From the NCBI GenBank assembly GCA_947846985.1, contig CANTUZ010000002.1, positions 134,563,889 through 134,627,888 on the forward strand: 64,000 nt of DNA, in the 5' to 3' direction. The translations under genes and the position numbers were made by a program. The notes under the pieces were generated by a model. That model was not told where the DNA came from, did not search any database, and was given only the letters and a program-made list of their open reading frames with translations. The stretch is from Fratercula arctica (Eukaryota > Chordata > Aves > Charadriiformes > Alcidae). Below are positions 51,230-62,990 of this stretch, piece after piece (position 1 is the stretch's first letter; each line of letters begins with the position of its first letter).

Positions 51230-54200
51230 ACAAAAAACAACATGCAAGGGCCAAAATACTAAAAGCCATCTCCAGAATAGTTTAAGGACTATTATATCCA
51301 AATTTAGTCCACTGGACTTCAGCTGCTCAACAATTTTCTTTTTTTTTTTCTTTTGTGCAATCTCCATGTGTTCTTACAGTATGTTTTCTGTTCTCTTTAT
51401 AGCATAAAACACATCTAGCCATGGTTGTGTTGTTTTCACATTATGTGTGGTTTTTTCATTGATTACCTTTAAAATTTTTTTATTTATTCTGTTTTCTAAA
51501 TAATTCTGCAAAAAAATATTTCTTGGCAGGTACTTAGCTTGCACAGGAAATACACAATCATCTTGATTCCTTACAGATATCCACAGTCTGGATTCTTTAC
51601 AGCTAATTAGCAGACCAAATTGTAGTGACAGGTGTAGGAGGAGGCAGGTAACCACAGGAGAAGGAGGAGAGGTAACACACCATGTAGGGACAGCTTGTCT
51701 CAGCTTGAAGGGACCAGGAACTGGGAGCAGCTTGTTACTGAGCATGACCCATGGGTGACACTTCTGCGGACTCTCAAGAAGGTCATCTCCATGACCATTT
51801 CTTGATATTACGTTAAATGGAGTGCCCCAAATGCATTTTTTTAGGCACAGTTGGTATGTTGATTATTAAAAATACTTATTCAGGGAACCTTCTGTTCCAA
51901 CCAAATTTTTAGGATCACAGTGGCTAAATCATAGTCCAATTGTATGAACTTAAGGAAACTACTATACTTGCTCAGCTTTACACATCTTACAGACAGTAGT
52001 CAGTAGAAAACTTTGTAATACAGTGTATTTCCACACAGCTCCTGGGAGAAGCAGAAGCACTGTGTTAATCCTGGGCCTGAACCTGTGATCGCGTCCAGGG
52101 TCTTCCCACAGCTGCAATTAGCACATGCAGTTACCACTCTATTAACTCGGATGAGGAGAAAGATGGATGAGGAACGGCTGTGCTGATTAAGCAAGATGCC
52201 AGTGGCAGACAATCTCAGCGTAACCTTTAGCAGATACTGGGTTTTAGTGCCATTCTGCTCTCGCCACCACACTGCAGGGACAACATCTGTCCTGCACTTT
52301 GTAAAGCCCAGCGAGAGAGAAAGGTAGGCTTGATCCCTGAGTCGTCTTCCTTCATCTGTATTTCCCAATGCAGCAACCAGCCACAGGCTGTTTCCAAAAC
52401 TGAGGTAGCATGTGAAGGCTGGTGCATTCTGGAAAGCACCCCACGTCCGATCTATACACCTGACTTTGGTCTTGGGACAGCACTATGGAACCATATGGGA
52501 TGTGTGGGGCATCCAGCTATACATTACCAGCAACCTACAATGTAAGGCAGGCAGATCTTGGTGTCCTGGGCAGTCAGAGGCAAACACCCAGTCCTTAAAC
52601 TACCTAGTCCTCCTGTGTTAAGCATCTAATCTAAATGTCATTACTACATCTCTTCAAATAAATAATAAAATGAATGCGGCATCTGGCTACCCAGGATAGT
52701 AAAAATTCTGAATACAGACCCCTGTTTAAACAGGAAAAGGGAGAAATCAAGCTCGCAAAACCTTTAAATGAAAATATAAAGTTTATTAGCAAACCGGGAT
52801 CTAATGATTCTTTCTTATAGTCTGACATTAATAGGGTTAGAATGTTGAAATTCAAGACGTATTATAATACGGCTCTTCTCCTTTTACTCCCTCAAAAATG
52901 CTTTAATGGCCTTTAAAACCAGCATAATCAAGCCATGATTCTATTGTCAACAGTCTAGAATAAATCTTGCTCTCTGGCATTTAGTTATTAGGTAACATAG
53001 TCACGTTTCTTTCAACTGTGCTGTGAACACAGAATAAATGGCTTGTGATGTTTAGCACTCTTGGTTAAAATCCCAATTTTATGGTTCAAGAAAAGTGCTA
53101 TGACCCATGCACTGCAACTACTGATTTATCTGCACAGCAGCTTGGGTACCAAACCGGTTTAAAAATACTTCTGAAAACATCAAATGTGTTATGACTTAAA
53201 ACCAAACAACAATAAAATAACACTGTTGAGTTTCTGGTAAGTGTAAAAATTCAGAGAGATTCCTTAGTGAAAACTGAATGCAAGCAAACCAATGTATGTC
53301 ATCTTAAAGGCACCCTGGCTTGAGAGAGCATTTGTAAACAGTACGAACAAACTATCAAATAGTAATGTCAAGGAGCAAGTTCAGACGTTCAGAGATACGA
53401 AAATGTCATACATATTAAATATTTAAATCATTTTTCCCCTAAAAAATTCTAAAAACCTTCCCTAGTGAGCTCACACTATGGAAAGGGAAAGCAACAGATT
53501 TACACTCTTGCCTTCATCACTATAACTGGTTCAATCCACATCAGGCCGACTGCAATTCTGGCATGCCGTCCTGCAATGTGGACTGATTCCGAGGTCCTGC
53601 TTGGTTTTGGATGCCTGAGCAACCATTGTTTTGAAATTTTTTTCCAAATTACAGAGTGTAGGAAGCTGAGCTGTGTCACCTGCAGAGCTGCCACTCTGAA
53701 AATTTCTTATGTGTGGTTCAAAGGAGGTCTACTCCTCATCCAGATTTTCCTGGACTCCTAAAATTTTCTGCTGTAGAAACTTTGCTTAGGTAGGTTTGAA
53801 CATTTTTTCAGGAATAAAGGTTAAAGCAGAGCAGATATGAGTCCTCCCCCACCAGTGCCAACTGAGAACTGTACCCTTCTACTGTATAACCAACTTCATA
53901 GACATTCCTCTGCTCCATCACACTCTGCATCCTCCTTTATGCAGCGGGAAATGTATTGCTAAGGAAATATATTTCATAACATGAGCAAGTTCGGGAAGTG
54001 AAAACTGGCTTCTGTAGATATGTGGAAAAGCCAATATAGAGGTGTCTTGTGTACTTTTAACATGACAGTTTTACAGAAACTCCAGCACATTTTACCTAGA
54101 TTACTTTACCCAGCTTTCTAGAGTCCAAATCCAAGTATATAAGCTACAGGAACTTCTCTCTAAAGCCATCTTTCCAGCAAAGACTGAATAACCACTTTCT

Positions 54201-54320
54201 ATTGCTAGGACAGTAACTCCTTTCTCGTCTCCATATCTCCCCTGATGAGCTAAAAGGTTCACCTTCCTCAACAGCGATTCGTTCTTAAAGGAGGGGTGGT
54301 GGTGGTAGTGGTTGGGATTA
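51230..54320. other. Gene-free sequence
   Basis: Minus-strand frames of 123 codons (51,374-51,745) and 122 codons (52,000-52,368) are the longest here. Neither shows a domain, and both are opposed by frames on the other strand. No transposon recognised. Confidence 0.5.
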
Positions 54321-54321
54321 A

Positions 54322-55796
54322 TCACAGAATCATAGAATCGTTTAGGTTGGAAGAGACCCTTGGGATCATCAAGTCCAACCATCAACTCCACTCTACAAAG
54401 TTCTCTCTTACACCATATCCCTTAACACCACATCTAAACGACTCTTAAACACATTCAGGGATGGTGACTCCACCACCTCCCTGGGCAGCCTATTCCAGTG
54501 TCTGACCACTCGTTCTGTGAAGAATTTTTTCCTAATGTCCAGCCTAAACCTAGCCTGTTGCATCTTTAACCCATTCCCTGTTGTTCTATCGCTAATTACC
54601 TGTGAGAAGAGACCAGCACCAGCCTCTCTACAATGTCCTTTCAAGTAGTTGTAGAGAGTGATGAGGTCTCCCCTCAGCCTCCTCTTCCTCAAACTAAACA
54701 GTCCCAGCTCCTTCAATCGCTCCTCATAAGATTTATTCTCCAGGCCCTTCACCAGCTTCATTGCCCTCCTCTGCACTCGCTCCAGCACCTCGATATCTCT
54801 CTCGTATTGAGGTGCCCAGAACTGGACACAGTACTCAAGGCGTGGCCTCACCAGCGCTGAGTACAGGGGGACAATCACCTCCCTACTTCTGCTGGTCACA
54901 CTATTTCTAATACAAGCCAGGATGCCATTGGCTTTCTTGGCCACCTGGGCACACTGCTGGCTCATGTTCAGCCGCTTGTCAATTAGAACCCCCAGGTCCT
55001 TTTCTGCCAGGCAGCTCTCCAGCCACGCTTCCCCAAGCCTGTAGCGATGCATGGGGTTGTTGTGGCCCAAGTGCATGACCTGGCACTTGGCCTTGTTGAA
55101 GCACATTCCATTAGCATTGACGCATTAGTCCAATCTATCCAAGTCTCTCTGTAGAGCCTCCCTGTCCTCATATAGATCAACACTCCCACTTAGCTTTGTG
55201 TCATCTGCAAACTTGCTGATGGTACACTCTATGTCCTTATCAAGGTCATCAATAAAGATGTTAAATAGAAACGGTCCCAACACTGAGCCCTGAGGGACAC
55301 CACTTGTGACCGACCACCAGCTGGACTTAACTCCATTGACCACCACTCTTTGGAACCGCCCATCCAGACAGTGCTTGATCCCACAGATCGTATGCTTATC
55401 CAGGCCATGAGCTGCCAGTTTTTCCATGAGAATTCTATGGGGGACAGTGTCAAATGCTTTTCGAAAGTCTAGGTAGACAATGCCCACAGCCTTTCCCTCA
55501 TCGAATAATCGGGTCATCTTGTCATAGAAGGAGATCAGGTTCGTCAGGCAGGACCTGCCTTTCATAAACCCATGCTGACTAGGCCTGATCCCCTGCTTGT
55601 CCATTATATGACTTGTAATGGCACTCAAGATGATCTGCTCCATGACCTTCCCTGCTACCGAGGTCAGACTGACAGGTCTACAGTTTCCCGGATCCTCCTT
55701 TCTGTCTTTTTTGTAGATGGGTGCTACATTTGCTACTCTCCAGTCCATTGGGACCTTCCCAGTTAGCCATGACTTCAGGTAGATAATGGCATCCCA
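54322..55796 (-). mobile_element. CR1 LINE, 5'-truncated, relatively young
   Basis: The longest and best preserved CR1 in the window. The 3' end (+ strand 54,322) shows 'CACAGAATCATAGAATCG' and 'TTTAGGTTGGAAGAGACCC'. From there the minus strand codes for ORF2 reverse transcriptase up to the truncation point at about 55,796, where recognisable similarity stops. ORF1, the APE-type endonuclease and the 5' UTR are missing, the usual result of incomplete target-primed reverse transcription. The G/C content and CpG-bearing text are higher than in the surroundings. No obvious target-site duplication was found by eye, which is normal for CR1. Confidence 0.95.
54408..55748 (-). pseudogene. CR1 ORF2 reverse transcriptase, one stop
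   Basis: In the element this protein copies CR1 RNA at the target site. The minus frame is open from 55,748 to 55,128 (207 codons; open codons also continue upstream to the truncation), is interrupted by TAA at 55,125-55,127, then continues in the same frame to 54,408. Numbered from 55,748, the first part has the finger motif 'NCRPVSLTS' (22-30), motif A '[13 protein letters not shown]' (92-104), motif B '[17 protein letters not shown]' (149-165) and motif C 'FADD' (180-183), with both catalytic Asp residues present. The second part carries the thumb ('[20 protein letters not shown]') and the C-terminal '[15 protein letters not shown]' motif. The stop falls where the related copy at 62 kb has a Trp-Ala context, so a single base change (most likely CAA to TAA) explains it. 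It is a truncated dead copy, not a host gene. Confidence 0.9.
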
Positions 55797-56320
55797 TCAT
55801 CTGCTTTGCTTCAACCTGTGGTTAATCCCTGGCTGCAATGTGAGAATGATGAGGAGCTGCTCTGTTTCTGCCCTGCCACCCGAGAGGCGTCAAAGGAAAC
55901 AGGGCTTTGGCCTTGCCCATATGCTGGCCAGCAGACCCGTCTGGCTGAGCTGGCATTCCTCCAGGAACAGAGGGATTCTGCGCTGCCCAAATTCAAGGTC
56001 ATGTCCAGTAAGTTAAAACTATGCTTCAGCGATATAGCCGTGCAATAAAAGCTCACTCACAATGGGTGTTCCAAAACTTTCCTTTAAAACAACATAGACT
56101 CTCTGAAATTGAAACATTTAGTGATATTGTGTTGTTTTGGTGAGGAAGTTTGATAAGCAAAATACTACTGAAACAAAGTGAGAAACCTGAACAATAATGT
56201 CGCAAGGCTTTAATTTAGAGTTAGAAATTGCCTGTTTAACTTTTTTCCCCTGGCTTTGTTAAGATATTAATGCCAATCTGTTAAAATGATTTAGACAGGG
56301 TATTTTATAGAGTTCTAGAG
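55797..56320. other. G/C-richer single-copy spacer
   Basis: Between two CR1 copies. Open frames of about 76-81 codons exist on both strands (for example + 55,806-56,048). A GTAAGT donor-like hexamer occurs at 56,007-56,012 and an AATAAA at 56,044-56,049. No domain recognised and no clear acceptor, so it is not called as an exon. Confidence 0.4.
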
Positions 56321-56321
56321 C

Positions 56322-56930
56322 CATTGAATCATGTAGGTTGGAAGGAGATTTCAGAGGTCATCTAGTCAAACCTCCTGCTCAGAGGAGTTCTAGTTAGGAC
56401 AAGTTGCTCAGGGCCCTGTTGAGTGAAATTTTGTGTCTCCAAGAATGGAGATTCCACAGCTTTCTGAGAAACTAGTTCAGTTTTTTACTATGCTCATAGT
56501 GAACGCTTTTTTTCCTTATCAAGTCAGTTTCCCATATTCCAAGTTGTGTTGATTGTCTCACATTCTTCTACTGTACCCTTCTGACCTCTATCTTATCTAT
56601 ACCTTCCCTTTAGGGAAATGCAAACTACAACAATATATTCCCTGAACCTCCTGTTTCTTAGACTGAACAGACCTTGTTCTCTCAGCTTGTCCTTCTATGC
56701 CACAAGCTCCAGCCCCCTCATCATCTTAATGCCCCTCTGCATGACTTTCTCCAACTTATCCATGCCCCTTTTTTACCATGGAGCCTGAAACTGGACACAG
56801 TACTTGATGAGGTCTCATGAGTGCTAAGTAGAGAGAAATAATCAGTTTCCTTGGCCTGATGGCTACGCTGTTGCTAATACACAGTTGTGCAGGAGTGCAT
56901 TGCTGGCTCATGTTGACAATATGAAATGAA
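56322..56930 (-). mobile_element. CR1 LINE, older diverged copy
   Basis: The + strand begins 'GAGCCATTGAATCATGTAGG', then 'TTGGAAGGAGATTTCAGAGG' and 'TCATCTAGTCAAACC', the CR1 3' terminus. Further in, 'AAACTGGACACAGTACTTGA', 'GAGGTCTCATGAGTGC' and 'TTGCTAATACACA' correspond to the ORF2 C-terminal region of the copies at 54.8 and 62.6 kb. Many substitutions and indels leave no useful frame. The divergence suggests an older CR1 subfamily. Similarity ends near the text 'TGCATTGCTGGCTCATGTTG'. Confidence 0.85.
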
Positions 56931-56931
56931 C

Positions 56932-57960
56932 CTATACTTCCAAATTGAACTATCTAAATAATTCCAGACAGACATTAAAAATATTTCTACAGAATTTTCA
57001 GGTTTTGTTTTATTTTGTTTTGTTTTTTTTTCCTGCTTCAGAAAGCAAGAATAAAAAATGGTTTTTGAAATTTCCTGGGAATTAAAGTGAGATCTCCCAT
57101 AAAATCTAATAAATAGACTTTTCAAAAATTCCATTCTGCAATAATTACTGTATTTATGAAAATAGGACAGATACCGCTTCAGACACATTTTTAAATTGTG
57201 ATGTCCCAGTATATATGTTTTTTCCTAACCTGAGTGCCTGAGTTGTTTCCAAAGTGCAGTGATGTCTTCACAGATCTTCTACTTGAAGCATATTTGCTTA
57301 TAGAGTAGTATTTTTAGGTCAAAAGGGTATTTATACAACAGAAACATACACATTCTGCCATGACATATTAATGGAAATATTTTCGTGATACTATACTTTT
57401 TACAGGTTTTTAGCTCAATCAACCCTTATAGTCACTCAGAATGATGTGCAGCATATTTTATTAAATCTGCTACTGGAGCTACACTGTACAAGAAACAAGA
57501 GTGTATAAACACAACATGCAGTAGACAAGTAGTTTAACAAGTATATAACTACATATACAAGCCACATCACTGGGTAATATATAGATATTGAGCCAAAGAG
57601 TCATGTAGGAATAGGTCACAGAGATTCCTTTCTCTTTCTTGAGTATCTATGCAAATGGGAAGGACAATCCTAAAGCAAGTGCTTTGATGCTACAAGAGGT
57701 ACTGTCAAAGCACTGTGCACCTCCCATGTGTCTACATAAGCAGTTCTGGGGATTACACAAGATTGCCCCATTCTTCTGTACATGTGTTGCTACTTGAAGT
57801 CTGAAGCTGAATGAAAGCTTCCTCCATCACATGCAATTACCAATGTATATTTATTTGCTTTACATCGCTATTGTCATCATAGTCTGAAAATAAATAGGAG
57901 AATATATTTCTGAGATTTTTAGGAATATAAACCAGTTATGCAAATAGTGATGTAGGTCTT
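56932..57960. other. Gene-free AT-rich spacer
   Basis: No gene recognised. On the minus strand it contains TATA-like and AATAAA-like strings (AATAAA near 57,458). If the block at 57,962-61,460 is retroviral, its 3' LTR would be expected here, but I could not find a matching direct repeat on the other side. Confidence 0.4.
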
Positions 57961-57961
57961 T

Positions 57962-60900
57962 TTAGACTATGCATTGTTGTTGACACTGAAGCTCTGAATG
58001 AAAGTGACATTTGTTAGAGTGACATTGTTTTTCTTGTGATTCAGTGTGGGATTTATCTTGTCTCATTTTATTCATCAAAGTGTGAAGTGTGCAATCTAAT
58101 ATCATCATGAGGTCTAAGAACAACCATCTTTGTTGATCCTGGAAGGTACCTAGAGACCTTATCTTATAGCACATACCTAACTTTTTCTGTCTAATGCTAC
58201 ATGAAGTGCATCCTATCCACAGTTGCCTGGGTAAATTTGTCTTCTGACCCTGATCAATAACTTTGAGTAAATTAACAAATTCTGTAGTGTTTACTATCCT
58301 CATTTACTTTTTTCATGACAGTCTCTGTCCATAAAAATGAATATTAGTTGTGCTGGACGGTTTGTAAATGTTTCTTAGATCAGTTATTTCTCAGTGGGAG
58401 TTATGTCCAAAGAGGAAAAACTAGCAGGAGCAGGAAACCAAGCTCTTGTGAAAACAGAACTTCATTTGTCTACACAACAGTAGTAATAAAGTCTGGAGAT
58501 TTCTTTCTAAGTGTTTTTTGCTAGCCAGCTATGAATTCCTTTCTGGTCAGCAACCCTGGTGAGGCAATTGGCTTACACAACCTGTGATTTAAAGTGAATC
58601 AGATCCAAAGGGACAAAGACACATATATCCAACCTCCTTCTATATCTTCCTTACTCTTCAAGGAACCTGATGAATCATTCCCTAGTTCTTTGTTATTAAA
58701 TAGTTTGCACATCCAAGTGGAGGATGGATTCATTGCCAGTTGATCTTCAGGTCCCTTAGTATGACATCTGAGCAGTCTCTTCTCAGACAAACAGGTTGAA
58801 TTTGACTTATGAGATGGTGAACTTGTGATTGAGATTTCCTTCCTGCTGAGAAGTTTTGATGAGCCTTCTCTCCCGTTCAGGAGCACAGTAATTCTCAAAG
58901 TACTGAAAGCCATTTCTCCTAGGTATAGCGGAATCTTACCTTGGGTCAGCACCAGCCTTTGTCAGCTCATTCATCTCCTGTTCCTTTCCTAATTACTTCA
59001 TCTAAGCTTGACATATTTGGCAGATATCTCAGGAGGAAGTCTACACGGGTCAGACCATCAGGCTCTTCTAACTGTGGCCTGAGGTAGGGTTGAGACACCT
59101 CCTTATATCACTCATGCTTGTTTCTCTTCAGAGCATAGAAAGGTCACCTGCACATTAAGTTCTTGATGAATTGAAAATAAGGTAGGAAAAATCCCCACAG
59201 CACAACATTACCTTATGTTTCTTTCTCAGTGTAGCTGAGAAAGAAAAAATGTCCTAGCTTTTCATTGGATTTGTTTAGCCCATGGGAATAAAATTATTTT
59301 CTTGAGAAGCACTAGTGGAAAAATTGCAAATAAGCCTATAAAAGTAGTCTTTTCTCCACTCAGGCTCTAAATAATATTTTGACAATCAAATATTTTCCTT
59401 CGCTATCACAACTCAACAGAAGGAAGATCATTTTATAAGAAGAAAACTTTAGAGACTCTTAGTTCACCTCAGATGTCATGAAATTATCTCTTTTATTCAT
59501 TTGAATTTGTCAGACCAACATAGTTATCTTATTAACTGCATGTGCTGTCTGTATAGCACCCACATTGTGACTTGACAACAGGGTGTTACCGAAGGTACAC
59601 AAAGATACTTGGATGATTTTCAGATATCTACTTTTTTCCAAACAGACAAAAATCTTGCCTGCTGGTCCCATGTTTCCTTTTTTTGGCCTTAACTTCACAA
59701 AAGTCAAACAACAAACCCTAAGAAATAGTGATATTGCAGCCTTTAGTTGTCCAGGTTGCTCTATAATCAGGTAACTAACTTTGGTAACTAACTCACTTTG
59801 GATGTTGAATGTCACCATGTCTATAATCCTTTGTGAATCTTGCCACAACTCACTCTGGTGAAGATCTCCAAACTACCAGCATTCCTTTGGTTTTAACAGG
59901 AATTCAGCTCCTTTCATCTCCAGTGCCTTGAATCTCAGACCTCTATGTGTTGAATTAGTAAAGGCATTGTTTTCTCACACAGGTTTATGAAGGGTTTATG
60001 AAGGCAGTAACACTGTAATTTTGAGGTCTTTTTAGATTCTTGTGGCAATGGGAGCTACATACATAGATTAGATAACAAATTGCATATGCTGAAAAAAGCA
60101 ACATCTTGTACCAGGAAGACCTCAACACATCCTTATACATTAAAATGAAAATGGACGCTTGTTTTGGAGATTGCATGAATTATAACAAACAGTTCAAATA
60201 GAACTAGTGCTCTGTTACGCTAGGAAACAGTTTAGATGTGCCATAGTATAGAAAACCAAGTGTACATTGACAATGTCATGTGGAAATCTTATTGAATCAC
60301 ATATGTGAAAAAGTTTGTGCCTTTAGGACATTGGAGTAGTAGAACTCGTTTTTCAGGCTCCAGGAGCACACATATCCATTGCATTTTCCGCAAAAAAAGA
60401 TAGTTCCATTAAATCATATTGTGATTTAAAGATAGATGAACCAGTCTAATTTATTACATGAAATAAAGGACTGTAATTGAGAGATTAGTAATGGGGACTT
60501 GGGGTTACATCACCTTTGCCTTTGCCTCTTCCTCTCTTGTACAAGTTGGTGAGAACTGTCTGTTCTTCCTTGGTCTCAGACAATGATTCACAAGGTATGA
60601 TGTACATTTTTACTTGGCATTTCTCTTTTCTTCATTTTGTTTCATGCTAATGAAAAAATACTCTTGTCCTCCTCTCTCCCCCCAACACTTTTCACTAGTG
60701 TTTAGGCTTTTTTTCTACTTCAGGTCTCTTAGATATCACCCAAGTAGGATAATAAAGGTCAGTAGGCCAGTAAGGTGCGGTCCAGATGCATCTCTTCATT
60801 AGTTGTAAGTGTGCTTCCAAGTTGCTTTAAGGATATTCCTTCTAATTCCAAATGGAATATGTTGGGCACATCTCTCTCAGTTGTTCCTGAGCATGAAGTC

Positions 60901-61460
60901 AAGGCAAGAGACAAATTTGGCCTGGTCCCATCAGTAGCAAAGGGGTCTGGTATAGCATACCTCTGGTTTTGCTTCCAGTTTTGGAATCAAATTTCTTTAT
61001 AGCATCTTTTCTCAAAGACCAGATTACTTTTATATAATGGTTCACATATTCTCTTCCAAACAGGTCCCTGAAATGCAAGTTGTACTCGCAACACACTGAC
61101 CTTGCTACTACAATTATCTTGTCTAAAATTAATTCCATACCAAAATATTTTGGAATAATGCACCTCAGAAGAATTTCTTTCTCACTCATCTTGTAAAAAC
61201 TACCAGGCAGAGTCCAATCTGTCTTTGAATTTATCAGCAACCAGGGGGCATCCATTAGCTTTTGACGTCCAAGCAGTTGCCAGGTGTTTGTTATTTTGTT
61301 GTCTGCTCTGCAGTGGTACTTACCATGAGGCAAAGCAGACATTTGTCTGCAAGGCATGTAGCATTTTGTTATGTTTTTCTGCAGTCTAACAGCAAAATAA
61401 CTCTCAGAGACTTTCTGTACCACACCAGTGCTATAGGATACTGTATGTGTTTGTTTTACA
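57962..61460 (-). pseudogene. Decayed retrovirus-like coding block (tentative)
   Basis: Four minus-strand frames of 174, 112, 117 and 113 codons follow one another (60,899-61,423; 59,510-59,848; 58,599-58,952; 57,962-58,303), with further coding-like stretches in shifted frames between them. The most telling is the first. Numbered from 61,423 it has a Cys pair 'CYMPC' (21-25), then 'TWQLL' (47-51), 'WLLINSKTDW' (61-70), 'ILLRCIIPKYFG' (84-95) and 'EYNLHF' (113-118). The order and spacing resemble a retroviral integrase: zinc-finger Cys pair, 'WQ-D', 'LL--D---W', 'LL--IIP--G' and 'SD-G-HF'. The catalytic Asp positions are mostly lost. What follows on the minus strand would then be an env-like region of up to about 2.9 kb, in which I recognise no fusion-peptide or CX6CC motif. 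Alternatives are another pseudogene or chance frames. No LTR pair was found. Confidence 0.3.
60899..61423 (-). pseudogene. Possible integrase remnant, 174 codons
   Basis: This is the longest open frame in the window outside the CR1 and LTR copies. It begins at a GTG, and open codons run further upstream, so the true 5' limit is not defined. The integrase-like landmarks are given in the parent entry. The match is to the general retroviral pattern, judged by eye. A segment of about 12 extra residues lies between 'IIPKYFG' and 'EYNLHF' compared with the usual spacing, and the three acidic active-site residues cannot all be located. After the stop at about 60,899 a coding-like text continues in another frame to about 60,780 ('NLSLALTSCSGTTERDVPNI'), which suggests a frameshift. 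It is not functional. Confidence 0.3.
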
Positions 61461-61461
61461 G

Positions 61462-62135
61462 ATGATCAATTTACAACAGAAATCAAGCAGATATTAGAAC
61501 TCCAAAGACTGAATCTGTGGCAATTGCTTTCAAAAATACATATGGCAGAAATCTTATAAACCTAAGCAGGCATTACTCAAGGGCAGAGACCTTTACATTA
61601 AGACACAGTTTGTTACTGAAACTAAGAAAAAGTATTTTGCTTATATCAGCATGTGAGATCATTCATATAATAACAAGCTGAGTATGGGAGAAACGAGCCT
61701 TAGAGTAATGTGGTTGGTGATTGCTGCCTTCTTATATTTTAAATTGGCTGTTTGCTTTCTCTGTTTCTTTGCATTTAAACTTCTACGTAAGCTTTCATTT
61801 TCTTGAAACACTTTGATGGAAGTTTACACTTGCATTTCTACAGAGAACAGGTCATCTCATCTCATCAAGAGGTAACCAAGGTTTGTACACAGAAGCCTAC
61901 TTTGCTGGATCTGATCAGAGGAACAACTCGAGAAACCAAACCAAAAAAGGGGAAATGCACACTGATTAATAAGGTCAGAATTAATAGGAATCAACAGGAA
62001 TATTTCAGTCTGGTCACTGAGTTAGACTTCATTGTACTAATCATCATGGGAACTTCTGTTCTGTGTGACTAATAACAGCAGCAAATATTTGTTCCTTTTC
62101 ACTCATACTAGTTGTTAATAAAAGTCATACTTTGA
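61462..62135. other. Gene-free AT-rich spacer
   Basis: Upstream (on the minus strand) of the tentative retrovirus-like block. Translation of the minus strand here gives frequent stops and no reverse-transcriptase or RNase H motif. A 89-codon + frame (61,803-62,072) has no recognisable feature. Confidence 0.45.
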
Positions 62136-62136
62136 T

Positions 62137-62990
62137 AGAATCAGAAAATCTTCATGGTTGGAAAGGCACTTTGAGATCATTGAGTGCAACCATACACACA
62201 CACAAAAAAACCCTACAATCTCTGCCACTAGAGCATGCCCTGAAGTGCCAAGTCTAGACGTTTCTTAAATTCCTCTAGGGATGGTGACTCAACCACCTCC
62301 CTGGGCAGGCTGTTCCAGTGCCTGACCACTCTTTCAGTAAAGTAATTCTTCCTAATATCTAATCTAAACCTCCCCTACCGCAACTTCACACCATTTCCTC
62401 TGGTCCTGTCATTATTCACCTGGGAGAAGAGGCCAACACCCACCTCTCTACAACCTCCTTTCAGGTAGTTGTAGAGGGCAGTGAGGTCTCCCCTCAGCCT
62501 CCTTTTCTCCAAACGAAACATGCCCAGTTTCCTCAGCCTCTCCTCATATGGCTTGGTCTCCAGAGCCCTCACCAGCTTGGTAGCTCTCCTCTGGACACGC
62601 TCCAGCACTTCAATGTCCCTCTTGTACAGAGGGGCCCAGAACTGAACACAGCACTCGAGGTGAGGCCTCCCCAGTGCCGAGTACAGAGGCACGATCACTT
62701 CCCTGCTCCTGCTGGCCACGCTATTCCTGATACAAGCCAGAATGCTGTTGGCCTTCTTGGCCACCTGGGCACACTGCTGGCTCATGTTAAGCTGGTTGTC
62801 CACCAGCACCCCCAGGTCCTTTTCTGCCGGGCAGCTTTCTAGCCACTCTTCCCCAAGCCTGTAGCGTTGCTTGGGGTTGTTGTGACCGAAATGCAGGACT
62901 CAGCACTTGGCCTTATTAAACCTCGTACAACTGGCCTTGGCCCATCGATCCAGCCTGTCCAGGTCCCTCTGTAGAGGCTTCCTATCTGTA
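62137..62990 (-). mobile_element. CR1 LINE, 5'-truncated
   Basis: The 3' end is at 62,137 (+ strand 'ATAGAATCAGAAAATC', then 'TTGGAAAGGCACTTTGAGAT'), followed by a small CA/A-rich insertion at 62,191-62,209 that is not in the other copies. The rest matches the thumb and C-terminal part of CR1 ORF2, closely parallel to the copy at 54.3 kb. It ends at about 62,990 within the segment just after the FADD motif, so the catalytic core is absent. Confidence 0.93.
62375..62899 (-). pseudogene. CR1 ORF2 C-terminal fragment
   Basis: The minus strand is open from 62,899 to 62,375. It encodes the thumb and downstream region, with '[20 protein letters not shown]', '[14 protein letters not shown]', '[16 protein letters not shown]' and '[18 protein letters not shown]'. 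An in-frame TGA at 62,900-62,902 separates it from upstream CR1 codons ('RFNKAKC'). It fits a CGA-to-TGA change, the usual CpG decay. A stop at 62,375-62,377 ends it before the C-terminal 'NRLPREVV' segment, so this copy is inactive twice over. Confidence 0.88.

Noticed and set aside
51374..52368. Two minus-strand frames of 122-123 codons considered as exons
   Set aside because: No domain, no convincing splice-site pair and no continuity between them.
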